Shown piece by piece: positions 36,808 through 44,403 of a stretch of DNA of 44,403 bases. The stretch is from Solirubrobacterales bacterium (GTDB lineage Bacteria; Actinomycetota; Thermoleophilia; Solirubrobacterales; 70-9), in assembly GCA_030835185.1 (NCBI GenBank), contig JAUQWL010000037.1, positions 1-44,403 on the forward strand, in the 5' to 3' direction. A program made the position numbers and the translations under genes. Each line of letters begins with the position of its first letter. Positions within the stretch are counted from its first letter, which is position 1. The notes under the pieces were generated by a model. That model had not been told where the DNA came from. It did not search any database and worked only from the letters and a program-made list of their open reading frames with translations.

Positions 36808-37953
36808 TCAACGGTTCACCCAGAGCCGAATCCGTTTGCCGGGCGGCGTCAGCCAGCCCTGCGGGAGGCTCGAAGCACTGACCCTGCCACGCCTGCCGTA
36901 GCCGTAGAAGTCGGCCCGGGTCCTGCCGAGGCGGCACCCGGCCCGGCTCAGCGCCGCTCTCGCCTGGCCGACGGTTCGACCGATGAGGTTCGGCACCCGG
37001 CACCATGTGCGTTTCTGCGGCACGACGCCGCCGAAGCCGACCGGATCGACGCCCGAGGCGCGCATCGTCCTCTCGCGAACCCAGGCCCTGATCGCGCGGC
37101 CGGCGACCCTGGCGTCGACCGAGGGCAGGTTCGGACTGCAGTATGGATCGCCGAAGCTGGTCACGCCGATCAATCTCCAGCCGACATCGAGCTGCGCGAT
37201 CATGGGGCCGCCGCTGTCGCCGAAGCAGGTCGAGGTGTTACCGGACGGTCCGCCGATACAGATCATCGTCTTCGGCTGGTAGCTACGGCCGTTGTCTCTG
37301 CGACAGACCGGATCCGGCAGGATGACCTGGTTGGCTACGCGCAGGTTGTTGGTGCCGATCCGGTTCCCCGGCTTGGCGACCCCCCAACCTGAGGCCTTGA
37401 CCAGAGTGCCGGTCGAGAGCAGATCCGCTTCACTGTCGCCGGCCAGCTCGATCGGTTCAACCGGGAGGCGACGCTTCAGTTTGAGCAGGGCCACGTCCCA
37501 GGCCGGGCTCGATTTCGAGCTGCTGTACTTGAACCTGTTGTTCCGGTTGCGTGGCATCAGCCTCGACTTGACGAAGGCGCTGCTGCCGGACTTGTTGCTG
37601 AGCCAGGTTCGTCCCGCGATGGCCTCGATCCAGCCGATCTGCCGCTGCGAGAACTCGGCGACGCAATGCGCGGCGGTGATCACCAGGTCGCGGGCGATCA
37701 GCGATCCGGAACAGAAGTAGCGCTTGCGCGCCGACCGGGAGCGACTCCCGGGTCCGCCGACGACGAGCGCAACCTGCCAGGGGAACTCCGCGGCCTTGGC
37801 ATTCTTGCCGTTGATCATGCTGGCTTCGGCGCCATTGCCCGGGGGGTGGGCGGCCTGGCTCCGGTCGATGCCCATCGCCAAGACGGCAAGCAGAACAAAG
37901 CCGCAGCCGAGACTGGCGGCTCGGACTCTCGCCGAGTGGGCAGTCGCGACCAT
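36808..37953 (-). CDS. Secreted trypsin-like serine protease with C-terminal PASTA domain
   Basis: 381 residues. Signal peptide (about 1-35, ending SQAAH), then an S1 chymotrypsin-fold domain: MINGKNAKAAEFPWQVAL at the mature N-terminus, catalytic H96 (TAAHC), D153 (AWDVALLKL) and S247 (CFGDSGGP). The specificity-pocket residue six before the serine is S241 rather than aspartate, so chymotrypsin-like preference is more likely than Arg/Lys. A linker leads to one PASTA-type repeat (about 319-381, VPNLIGRTVGQARAALSRAG), a motif that binds peptidoglycan or stem peptides. Probably cell-wall associated. TAGGAT six bases before the ATG points to a leaderless transcript. Confidence 0.9.
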   Translation of the reverse strand: MVATAHSARVRAASLGCGFVLLAVLAMGIDRSQAAHPPGNGAEASMINGKNAKAAEFPWQVALVVGGPGSRSRSARKRYFCSGSLIARDLVITAAHCVAEFSQRQIGWIEAIAGRTWLSNKSGSSAFVKSRLMPRNRNNRFKYSSSKSSPAWDVALLKLKRRLPVEPIELAGDSEADLLSTGTLVKASGWGVAKPGNRIGTNNLRVANQVILPDPVCRRDNGRSYQPKTMICIGGPSGNTSTCFGDSGGPMIAQLDVGWRLIGVTSFGDPYCSPNLPSVDARVAGRAIRAWVRERTMRASGVDPVGFGGVVPQKRTWCRVPNLIGRTVGQARAALSRAGCRLGRTRADFYGYGRRGRVSASSLPQGWLTPPGKRIRLWVNR

Positions 37954-37965
37954 CCGGTAATCCTA
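37954..37965 (-). promoter_or_regulatory. Protease -10 element and leaderless start
   Basis: On the - strand TAGGAT (37965-37960) is followed by exactly six bases (TACCGG) and the ATG at 37953. No Shine-Dalgarno is possible. A weak TGGACA/TAAGGT pair on the + strand nearby may serve ftsE. Confidence 0.5.
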
Positions 37966-38052
37966 CCGGCTGGACAATGTTAGTAAGTGCTAAGGTCCCG
38001 CTCACGTTTTGCTGACCAACCGGCCGGGTATGCGATCCCGGGTGAAGGAATT

Positions 38053-38058
38053 GGGAGG
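38053..38058 (+). promoter_or_regulatory. ftsE ribosome binding site that decides the start
   Basis: GGGAGG lies six bases before GTG 38065 and fixes the start there rather than at an upstream in-frame start codon at 37987 or the later ATG at 38083. TAAGGT at 37991-37996 upstream is a possible -10. Confidence 0.7.
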
Positions 38059-38064
38059 CGCTCC

Positions 38065-38940
38065 GTGAATACTCGAAACCAGATGGCATTCGGAAAGAAG
38101 AAGAAGCAGAAGGTGGAAGCCGAACTCGAGCAGGCGCGTGAGCGCAAGGCGGTCGAGCGCCCCCGCAAGGGCGGCACCCCGATCATCGAGATGCGGGACG
38201 TCAGCAAGGTCTACCCGGGCGGTCATCTGGCCCTCGACCGGGTGTCGCTGGCGGTCGATCGCGGCGATTTCGTCTTCCTGGTCGGTCCGACCGGCTGTGG
38301 CAAGTCCACCCTGATCAAGCTGCTGATCCGTGAACTCGAACCGACTGACGGCACCGTGTCGATCGCCGGCCGTGACGTCGGCACCCTCTCGGACAAGAAG
38401 ATCCCGCAGCTCCGCCGCAACATCGGCACCGTCTTCCAGGATTTCAAGCTGCTTCCGAGCCGCACCGTCTACGACAACGTCGCCTACGCGCTTCAGGTTA
38501 TCGGCGCCTCACGAGCCGAGATCCGGCAGAAGGTCCCCGAGACCCTGCGGCTGGTCGGCCTCTCGACCAAGCTTCACAACTATCCCGACCAGCTTTCCGG
38601 CGGGGAACAGCAGCGTGTATCGGTCGCCAGGGCATTCGTAAACCACCCGCCCCTGCTGCTGGCCGACGAACCCAGCGGAAACCTCGATCCGGTGACGTCG
38701 GTCGGGATCATGCAGCTGCTCTACCGGATCAACAAGACCGGAACAACGGTCGTGGTCGTGACCCATGACCGCGAAATGGTCGACCGCATGCGCCGCCGCG
38801 TGATCGAGCTTTACGAAGGCCGGGTCATCCGCGACGAGATCGCCGGCGGCTATACGGAGGAGTCGACCACCGAGTTCGGGGTGCGGATGCGCGCCGAGAT
38901 GGGCGTCGGCCTCGAAGGCCACTCGAACGGAGTCCACTGA
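38065..38940 (+). CDS. ftsE: Cell-division ATP-binding protein FtsE
   Basis: ATPase of the FtsEX complex, which controls peptidoglycan hydrolases at the septum. 291 residues from GTG 38065. A Lys/Glu-rich extension of ~40 residues (QMAFGKKKKQKVEAELEQAR) precedes the ATPase domain, which starts near MRDVSKVYPGG and carries Walker A GPTGCGKST (74-82), signature LSGGEQQR and Walker B LLLADEP. The C-terminus is also longer than E. coli FtsE (222 residues). Its stop overlaps the ftsX ATG (TGATG). Confidence 0.94.
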   Translation: MNTRNQMAFGKKKKQKVEAELEQARERKAVERPRKGGTPIIEMRDVSKVYPGGHLALDRVSLAVDRGDFVFLVGPTGCGKSTLIKLLIRELEPTDGTVSIAGRDVGTLSDKKIPQLRRNIGTVFQDFKLLPSRTVYDNVAYALQVIGASRAEIRQKVPETLRLVGLSTKLHNYPDQLSGGEQQRVSVARAFVNHPPLLLADEPSGNLDPVTSVGIMQLLYRINKTGTTVVVVTHDREMVDRMRRRVIELYEGRVIRDEIAGGYTEESTTEFGVRMRAEMGVGLEGHSNGVH

Positions 38941-39848
38941 TGGGACGCATCTTCTTCTTCACCGGCGAGGCGATCCGCGCCATGCGCCGCAACGTCGCCC
39001 CGACCACGGCCGCGGTCGTGACCACGGTGTTGACCGCGATCCTGATCGGCGTTCTGGTGCCGATCTTCCAGACGACGCAGAGCAAGAGTGCCGAGGTGCG
39101 GGACCAACTCGAGCTTCGCGTATTCCTCTTCGACGACGCCACGAGAACCGAGATCAACTCGCTCCAGAGCGACATTCAGGCGATTCCCAACGTCAAGGAG
39201 GTCGACTTCCTGAGCAAGGCGGACGCCCTGGCCGAGTTCCGCCGCGACTACGGGCAGGAGAACCGTGACGTCCTCAGGGAGCTGAGAGGCAACCCGCTGC
39301 CGGCGAACTTCATCGTGCGTCCGGACGACGCCTCGAACCTCGACGCGATCCGGGCCGCGATCCGTCCTCCCAACGAGAGCGGCAAGCCGACCTACATTTC
39401 GCCGATCGTCCAGCAGGTGGACAACCGCCAGGCGACCGCAAACAAGATCGAGGAGGTCACCGGGGCACTGAAGCTGGTGCTGACCGTGATCACCGCGCTG
39501 CTCATCGGCGCCTCCCTGCTGCTGATCGGCAATACGATCCGGCTCTCGATCTACACCCGCCGCCGCGAGATCGAGGTGATGAGGCTGGTCGGCGCGACCC
39601 GCTGGTTCATCCGCTGGCCGTTCATGATCGAAGGGGTCGTGGTCGGGGTTCTCGGCGGGGCGATTGCGATACTTGTCCTGTGGATAGGAAAAGTCACAGT
39701 GGTCGACCCGCTCTCGGAGAGCTTCGCGCTGATGCAGGCCCAGGACTCGATGTCTTTCATCCTGCTTGCCGCCTGCCTGTTCGGGGCGGCGATCGTCGTC
39801 TCGGCGCTCGGTTCGGGCCTGACGCTGCGCCGCTTCCTCAAAGTCTGA
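38940..39848 (+). CDS. ftsX: Cell-division membrane protein FtsX
   Basis: Membrane partner of FtsE, 302 residues. One N-terminal transmembrane helix (about 21-42), an extracellular domain (43-175, with QLELRVFLFDDATRTEI and KEVDFLSKADALAEFR) and three C-terminal helices (about 177-200, 222-247, 272-296) of the FtsX/ABC3 permease type, with the coupling segment TRRREIEVMRLVGATRWFIRWPF before the third. The extracellular loop activates a hydrolase, which in related species is a RipC/PcsB-type enzyme; none is seen in the window. Confidence 0.94.
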   Translation: MGRIFFFTGEAIRAMRRNVAPTTAAVVTTVLTAILIGVLVPIFQTTQSKSAEVRDQLELRVFLFDDATRTEINSLQSDIQAIPNVKEVDFLSKADALAEFRRDYGQENRDVLRELRGNPLPANFIVRPDDASNLDAIRAAIRPPNESGKPTYISPIVQQVDNRQATANKIEEVTGALKLVLTVITALLIGASLLLIGNTIRLSIYTRRREIEVMRLVGATRWFIRWPFMIEGVVVGVLGGAIAILVLWIGKVTVVDPLSESFALMQAQDSMSFILLAACLFGAAIVVSALGSGLTLRRFLKV

Positions 39849-39924
39849 GCGACGCAGCCGGCTCCAGCCCGGCTCCCGGTGGGGCCGTCCCGGCCGTCGG
39901 GATGACTGACGGGCCGGTCTCGAG

Positions 39925-41124
39925 TTGAAAACCTCCTGGCTGGTACTGGCGACCGCGGTGGTCGCCCTGGTCGCCGGCATCTGGATCGGCGGCCATCCGG
40001 AGAACCTGCCCGATGGCGTTCAGGAACTGTTCGTCGAGTCCAGCATCGCCGGGAAGGAGTCGGCCTCCGACGACGCCCTGAACGTGATCGAGGATCAGTA
40101 CTTCAGGGAGACCGATTCGACGCAACTCGAGGACGCCTCGATCCGCGGAATGGTCACGCGTCTGCGCAAGCAGTACGCCGACCGCTTCACCCACTACTTC
40201 GACCCGGAACAGCTGGCCCGTTTCAACGAGGCGATCAACGGCAGCTTCAGCGGAGTCGGGATGACGGTCGGCGAATTCGACGAAGGCGGGCTCAGGGTAG
40301 GCACGGTGTTCAAGGGTTCGCCGGCAGAGCGGGCCGGACTCGAGTCGGGGGATGTGATCGTCGAGGTCGACGGGGAGCCGATCCTCGGCGAGAGCGTCGA
40401 CCTCGTCGTCTCGCAAATCAAGGGGCCCGAGGGCACCAGGGTGACGCTCGGGGTGAAGGTCCGGGGAAAGGGCGAGCCGCGGGACTTCGAACTGACTCGT
40501 GAAGAGATCTCGGTGCCGGTCACTTCGAACCGCGTGCGGGAAGTGGACGGCCGCAAGCTCGGCTACGTCAGGCTGACGAGCTTCAGCAACGGAGCCAGCG
40601 TGGCCCTCAGAAAAGCGGTCAACAGGGTTCGCAAGCGGGGCGCCGAAGGGTTTGTGCTCGACCTGCGGGCCAACGGCGGCGGACTGCTTCCCGAGGCGGT
40701 GCTGACCTCCAGCCTGTTCATCCCGGAGGGGGAGGTCGTCGTCGAGACGAGTTCCCGCACCCAGGGAGGCAGAACCTACAAGGCGGTCGGCGGGGACCTC
40801 GATCCGCCTCCGATGGTCGTACTGGTCGATCGCGACACGGCCTCGGCCGCCGAGATCCTCGCCGCCGCCCTGCAGACAGACAACGGCGATCCGGTGGTGG
40901 GCACCCGGACCTTCGGCAAAGGTGTCTTCCAGCAGGTGATCAATCTCGATAACGGCGGCGCCCTCGACCTGACGGTCGGTGAGTTCCTCACCGCCGACGG
41001 AGTCTCGCTGGCCGGGGAGGGGCTCAAGCCGGACGTGTTCTCACCGTCGCGACCAGAGGCCAGGCGGGACCTGCAGCTGGATCGCGCTTTCGAGGTTCTC
41101 GGTGACGAGATCGAAGGGTCCTGA
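39925..41124 (+). CDS. S41-family C-terminal processing peptidase (CtpA/CtpB-like)
   Basis: 399 residues. N-terminal signal anchor (about 4-22), a PDZ domain (about 105-185, with SGVGMTVGEFDEGGLRV and SPAERAGLESGDVIVEVDG) and the S41 protease domain with nucleophile S307 in RDTASAAEIL and general-base K332 in TFGKGVFQ. Start TTG 39925 is the only good option before the signal anchor. 76 bases follow ftsX without a gene. Equivalent to CtpB beside ftsEX in Bacillus, where it processes signalling proteins; target here unknown. It overlaps the next gene (TGATG). Confidence 0.92.
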   Translation: MKTSWLVLATAVVALVAGIWIGGHPENLPDGVQELFVESSIAGKESASDDALNVIEDQYFRETDSTQLEDASIRGMVTRLRKQYADRFTHYFDPEQLARFNEAINGSFSGVGMTVGEFDEGGLRVGTVFKGSPAERAGLESGDVIVEVDGEPILGESVDLVVSQIKGPEGTRVTLGVKVRGKGEPRDFELTREEISVPVTSNRVREVDGRKLGYVRLTSFSNGASVALRKAVNRVRKRGAEGFVLDLRANGGGLLPEAVLTSSLFIPEGEVVVETSSRTQGGRTYKAVGGDLDPPPMVVLVDRDTASAAEILAAALQTDNGDPVVGTRTFGKGVFQQVINLDNGGALDLTVGEFLTADGVSLAGEGLKPDVFSPSRPEARRDLQLDRAFEVLGDEIEGS

Positions 41125-42875
41125 TGGCTCCGTCGAAGCAGTCAAGTCGCGGCCGGGGGCGAGCGGGCGATCGTCACGTCGCAGTTCTCGGCAGGCGCGG
41201 GCGCTTCACCGTGGCCAGGCCCCTGTTCGAGCCCGGCGAACAGGTCGCGCTCGACCGCAAGGTGAAGGGCGGGGAAGGCCGGATCGCCTGGGTCGAGTTC
41301 CGCGGCGGGCGGGCGCGACTGCTGAAGAACCTCGGCCGGATCGACAACGCCCGCGACGTCTGTGAGGCCCTGGCGCTGGAGCGGCTGCGTCGCCGGGGGT
41401 TTTCCGGAGCGATTGAATCCGAGGCGGAGTCCGTGGCTGCCGCACCGGTCGACCCGGTCGAGCGCCGTGACCTGACTTCCCTGCCCACGTTCACGGTCGA
41501 CCCCGCTACGGCCAGGGATTTCGACGACGCCGTCTCGGCCGAAGTCGACGGGGACTCGGTGCGGCTCTGGATTCACATCGCCGACGTCGCCGCTTACGTG
41601 AGGCCCGGCTCGAACCTCGAGGCGCTCGCGTCGGACAGGGCCAACAGCGTCTATGTGCCGACTTCGGTCGAGCCGATGCTGCCCGGAGTGCTGAGCGCCG
41701 GGGTCTGCTCGCTCTCGCCGAACGAACAGAGGCTCGCCGTGACCACCGAAATCCTGCTTTCAGGTTCCGGCGACGTAGTCTCGTCCTCCTTCTACCGCAG
41801 CCGGATCATCTCCGACGCCCGACTCGACTACGAGCAGATAGACCGGATCTTCGATGGACAGGACCGGCCGCCGGACGCGGTCGCCGAGCAGATTCGACTG
41901 GCTCGCGCCGCGGCGGCAGCTCTCGCCGGGCGCAGGGAGAAGACCCGGCTGGAGGTGCATTCCAGCGAACCCGGATTCACCTTCGACGGAGAGGGAAACG
42001 TGATCTCGGCCACTGCCGACATCCAGACCGAATCCCACCGGCTGATCGAGCACCTGATGGTGCTGGTCAACGAACAGGTTGCCGAGCTGCTCCAGCAGAG
42101 GCGCACGCCCACGCTTTACCGGGTCCACGAGCAGCCGGATCCGGAACGGATCGCCCGCCTGGCCGAGCAGCTTGCCTCGCTGGATCTGCCGGCACCCGCT
42201 CTGGTCGACGGGATGGGACCCGGAGAGGCCGGCCGGTACGCGGTGGAGGCTTCGCGCAGCGTCGCCGCCGAGGCGAAGCGCCGCAGCCACGGCGTTGTGC
42301 CGTTCGGTTCGCTGATCCTGCGCTCGCTCAAGCCGGCCCGCTACTCGCCTCGCAACCTCGGCCACGCCGGACTCGGCAGCCAGGCTTACTGTCACTTCAC
42401 ATCGCCGATCCGCCGCTTCCCCGACCTGCTGGTCCACCGCGGTCTGCTCTCGGAGGTCGGGGGTGGGGAGGAGGCACCCGATCCGGGCGAGGTCGGTGAT
42501 GCGGCCGAGCACTGTTCCGACCGCGAACGCGAGGCATCCCGGATCGAGCGGGATGCCGACGACGTCTGCGCGGCCTTCCTGCTCGAGCGGGAACTCTTCG
42601 AAGGCGGCTGGAAACGGCGCTTCGAAGGCGAGGTGTCGGGTGTGATCGGCGCCGGTGCCTTCGTCGCTTTCGGCGGTGAACTCGGTGACGTCTACGAGGG
42701 CTTCATCCCGGTCAGACGGATGCGCGGCGACCGTTACGACCTGAATCAGGAAGAAACCGCCCTGATCGGGGGCAGGAGTGGAAAAGCCGTGCGCTTCGGC
42801 GATCCGGTGACGGTTACCGTCCAGCGGGTCGACGCGGTACGCGGCCGGGTCGACCTCGATCCCGCAGACGGCTAG
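41124..42875 (+). CDS. rnr: RNase II/R family 3'-5' exoribonuclease, short form
   Basis: 583 residues, much shorter than E. coli RNase R (about 813) and lacking its N-terminal helix-turn-helix. A basic N-terminus (1-17) precedes a single short OB-like segment, then the RNB catalytic domain with FTVDPATARDFDDAVS (Asp residues 126, 132, 134, 135) and CHFTSPIRRFPDLLVHR, and a C-terminal S1-like RNA-binding segment (about 490-575, GEVSGVIGAGAFVAFGGEL). It acts in mRNA decay and, with tmRNA/SmpB, in clearing non-stop messages. Its TAG stop lies 11 bases before smpB. Confidence 0.9.
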   Translation: MAPSKQSSRGRGRAGDRHVAVLGRRGRFTVARPLFEPGEQVALDRKVKGGEGRIAWVEFRGGRARLLKNLGRIDNARDVCEALALERLRRRGFSGAIESEAESVAAAPVDPVERRDLTSLPTFTVDPATARDFDDAVSAEVDGDSVRLWIHIADVAAYVRPGSNLEALASDRANSVYVPTSVEPMLPGVLSAGVCSLSPNEQRLAVTTEILLSGSGDVVSSSFYRSRIISDARLDYEQIDRIFDGQDRPPDAVAEQIRLARAAAAALAGRREKTRLEVHSSEPGFTFDGEGNVISATADIQTESHRLIEHLMVLVNEQVAELLQQRRTPTLYRVHEQPDPERIARLAEQLASLDLPAPALVDGMGPGEAGRYAVEASRSVAAEAKRRSHGVVPFGSLILRSLKPARYSPRNLGHAGLGSQAYCHFTSPIRRFPDLLVHRGLLSEVGGGEEAPDPGEVGDAAEHCSDREREASRIERDADDVCAAFLLERELFEGGWKRRFEGEVSGVIGAGAFVAFGGELGDVYEGFIPVRRMRGDRYDLNQEETALIGGRSGKAVRFGDPVTVTVQRVDAVRGRVDLDPADG

Positions 42876-42886
42876 ATTGGACGGCG

Positions 42887-43375
42887 ATGGCCAGGAAGAG
42901 CAAGAAAAAGAGAGCTCCGGCGTCGGGTGACGTCGCGACGAACCGCCGGGCCCGCCAGAAGTTCGAGTTGATCGAGAAAATGGAGGCAGGCATCGTGCTG
43001 CAGGGCACCGAGGTCAAGGCGCTGCGTGAAGGAAATGCCCAGATGGTCGATTCCTACGCCTCGATCGAGGATGGCGAGGTCTGGCTGCGCAACCTCCACA
43101 TTCCGCCCTATGCACCGGCCACAAGCAACAACCACGAGCCGGAGCGTCCGCGCAAGCTCTTGCTCCATCGGGGCGAAATCGAACGCCTGATCGGCAAGTC
43201 GCAGCAGAAAGGGTTGACCCTTATCCCTTCGCGCATCTATTTCAAGGGCCCGAAAGCCAAAGTCGAGCTCGCCCTGGCGAAAGGCAAGGAAGGGCGGGAT
43301 CGCCGCCGCGAGATTGCCGACCGGGACGTCCAGCGTGACGTTGAGAGGGAATTCAAGGGCAGGTATCGTTCCTGA
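42887..43375 (+). CDS. smpB: SsrA-binding protein SmpB
   Basis: Partner of tmRNA in trans-translation, rescuing ribosomes stalled without a stop codon. 162 residues with ATNRRARQKFELIEKMEAGIVLQGTEVKAL (in part), SYASIEDGEVWLRNLHIPPY and the basic C-terminal tail KGKEGRDRRREIADRDVQRD that enters the empty A site. It is next to rnr as in Bacillus. TAGATT at 42873-42878 overlaps the rnr stop and lies eight bases before the ATG, and GGACGG may be a weak ribosome site. The ssrA RNA gene is not within the window's remaining 1 kb. Confidence 0.97.
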   Translation: MARKSKKKRAPASGDVATNRRARQKFELIEKMEAGIVLQGTEVKALREGNAQMVDSYASIEDGEVWLRNLHIPPYAPATSNNHEPERPRKLLLHRGEIERLIGKSQQKGLTLIPSRIYFKGPKAKVELALAKGKEGRDRRREIADRDVQRDVEREFKGRYRS

Positions 43376-43455
43376 CCGGCGAGTCCGAGGCAAGATGCAC
43401 ACCAACCCGCCCTCGTTTCTTTCGACCAAGCAGGCAGCATGAGAGGATCCAGCCA

Positions 43456-44403
43456 ATGAGAATGAGATTCAGCCCGGCCCATCTTCTTGTCCTGATCGCC
43501 CTGGTCGCCGGCATTCCCGCGACCGCCGTCGCGGCGGACGGGGATACCGGCACGACCGCCACCGATACCGCCCCGCTGACCCTGACCCCGGAGGAGATCG
43601 CCGACCTCGAAAACGCAACGGGGACTCCGGAATCTTCGAACTCGGGCTTCATCGACGATGCCGGGAACTTCATCAGCGACAACGCGCCGTACTTCATCAT
43701 CGGCATCGTCGTGCTGGCGGCGATCATCGCCGGCATCCTCATCATGCGTGGCCGCCGCAAGACTGAGACAGCCGCAGCCGACAGGCCTCCGGCCGGTGCT
43801 CTGAGTGCCACCGCCGGTGGTGCCGCGGCCGCCGGCGTGAGCAGCGCCGAACTCCGTCGTCGAAAGCGTGCCGCGATGCAGCGTGCCCGGGAAGACGAAC
43901 GCCTGCGCCGGCGTCGTGGTGCCGGTGCGGCCCCGGCTCGGGCGCCGCAGGTGTCGACAACCCAGGCTCCGGTTGCGGTCGATCCGGTCGAAGCCGAGAA
44001 GCAGGCGGCTCGCGACCAGGCCAGCGCAGCCGGGGCCGTCTCCCGCGCCGGGACCGTCGTCACCCCTCCTCCGCGGGCTCCCGTTCCCCAGGGCGGGCCG
44101 GTGCCCGCTCCTGTCTCCCCGAGTCAAACCGCCCCCGCCGCCGGGGTGGTCACGGCGGCAGGTGCCGCAGCCGGAGCTGCCGTCGGTGCGGCGGCGAGCC
44201 GCCCCGACGAAACCCCGCCGGCCCGCCCGGCGGAGAGTGCCACCGAGACGACCTGGACGGAAACCGGGTCCGGTTCCGAGCCCGACACCCAGGCATCGTC
44301 CGGGGCCCGCCCGGAAGACCCGCCCGGGGCCGGTACGATCCAGCCTCCGGGAGAGGCGCCCACGGCGGTAACCCCGCTTCCCCCGAGCGACGGCGAAGAG
44401 ATC
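43456..44403 (+). CDS. Secreted/single-pass membrane protein, Ala/Pro-rich (partial)
   Basis: The reading frame from ATG 43456 is open to the last base (316 codons, no stop), so it is truncated by the window edge. GAGAGGA at 43441-43447 supports the start. Residues 1-26 are a signal peptide ending AVA; residues about 77-97 are a transmembrane helix (YFIIGIVVLAAIIAGILIM). Between them is a short acidic region with LTPEEIADLENATG. After the helix comes a very basic stretch (129-155, AELRRRKRAAMQRAREDERL in part) and then a long low-complexity Ala/Pro/Gly/Thr tail. No domain recognised. A type I membrane protein with a disordered cytoplasmic tail is the best description. Confidence 0.7.
   Translation, partial: MRMRFSPAHLLVLIALVAGIPATAVAADGDTGTTATDTAPLTLTPEEIADLENATGTPESSNSGFIDDAGNFISDNAPYFIIGIVVLAAIIAGILIMRGRRKTETAAADRPPAGALSATAGGAAAAGVSSAELRRRKRAAMQRAREDERLRRRRGAGAAPARAPQVSTTQAPVAVDPVEAEKQAARDQASAAGAVSRAGTVVTPPPRAPVPQGGPVPAPVSPSQTAPAAGVVTAAGAAAGAAVGAAASRPDETPPARPAESATETTWTETGSGSEPDTQASSGARPEDPPGAGTIQPPGEAPTAVTPLPPSDGEEI

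Noticed and set aside
42871..42886. TAGATT before smpB as another leaderless -10
   Set aside because: It overlaps the rnr stop, the spacer is eight not six bases, and GGACGG could be a ribosome site; kept only as a note.
43376..44403. Search for the tmRNA gene (ssrA) after smpB
   Set aside because: No tRNA-like acceptor ends or tag-peptide frame were recognised, and the 43456 frame is coding throughout.

Overview
The window is high-GC bacterial chromosome dominated by housekeeping genes, almost certainly from an actinobacterium. A deep-branching class such as Thermoleophilia/Solirubrobacterales is my best guess, inferred from gene order and style; no 16S gene is present to prove it. The order prmC - sua5 - glyA - wecA - (atpI-like) - atpBEFHAGDC matches the mycobacterial order around the ATP synthase. 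The second half preserves the old comFC - hpf - secA - prfB - ftsE - ftsX - ctp and rnr - smpB order known from Bacillus, with NAD, cytochrome bd and other genes inserted. No tRNA, rRNA, CRISPR array, prophage or insertion sequence was seen.

Layout. 47-4151 (+): prmC, threonylcarbamoyl-AMP synthase, glyA and a DUF354 glycosyltransferase-like protein. 4189-8066: an accessory cassette made of a NarL-type regulator, a PspC-domain histidine kinase and a second PspC protein (- strand), divergent from a two-gene ABC exporter (+). 8248-16645 (+): a WecA-type polyprenyl-phosphate sugar-1-phosphate transferase, an AtpI-position membrane protein and all eight F1Fo ATP synthase subunits. 16703-24216 (+): an M20 hydrolase, a large LytR-CpsA-Psr protein, a UDP-sugar dehydrogenase, and two sugar nucleotidyltransferases flanking a phosphosugar isomerase. 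With wecA and DUF354 these look like an envelope polysaccharide or teichoic-acid-like supply line. 24401-28971 (+): comF, hpf, secA and a small NTF2-like protein. 29033-29965 (-): a cation diffusion facilitator. 30001-31107 (+): prfB. 31159-31644 (-): O6-alkylguanine-DNA alkyltransferase. 31743-36376 (+): nadC, nadA, cydA and cydB. 36487-37953 (-): a secreted trypsin-fold protease with a PASTA domain and a small lipoprotein. 38065-43375 (+): ftsE, ftsX, an S41 C-terminal processing protease, an RNase II/R family exoribonuclease and smpB. 43456 to the window end (+): a partial membrane-anchored protein.

Two sequence-level themes stand out. First, six transcription units (the ABC exporter, secA, prfB, nadC, nadA and the protease) carry a TA(A/G)NNT hexamer followed by exactly six bases and then the start codon, the geometry of leaderless transcription. 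Second, three genes (M20 hydrolase, comF, alkyltransferase) have conserved N-terminal residues encoded upstream of any ATG/GTG/TTG in frame, suggesting CTG/ATC initiation or small indels in the assembly. I did not find a clearly novel multi-gene system. The best candidates for new biology are the non-canonical starts, the LCP protein with its repeat-rich acidic N-terminus and unassigned C-terminal domain, and the PspC two-component/ABC cassette inserted into an otherwise conserved gene block.
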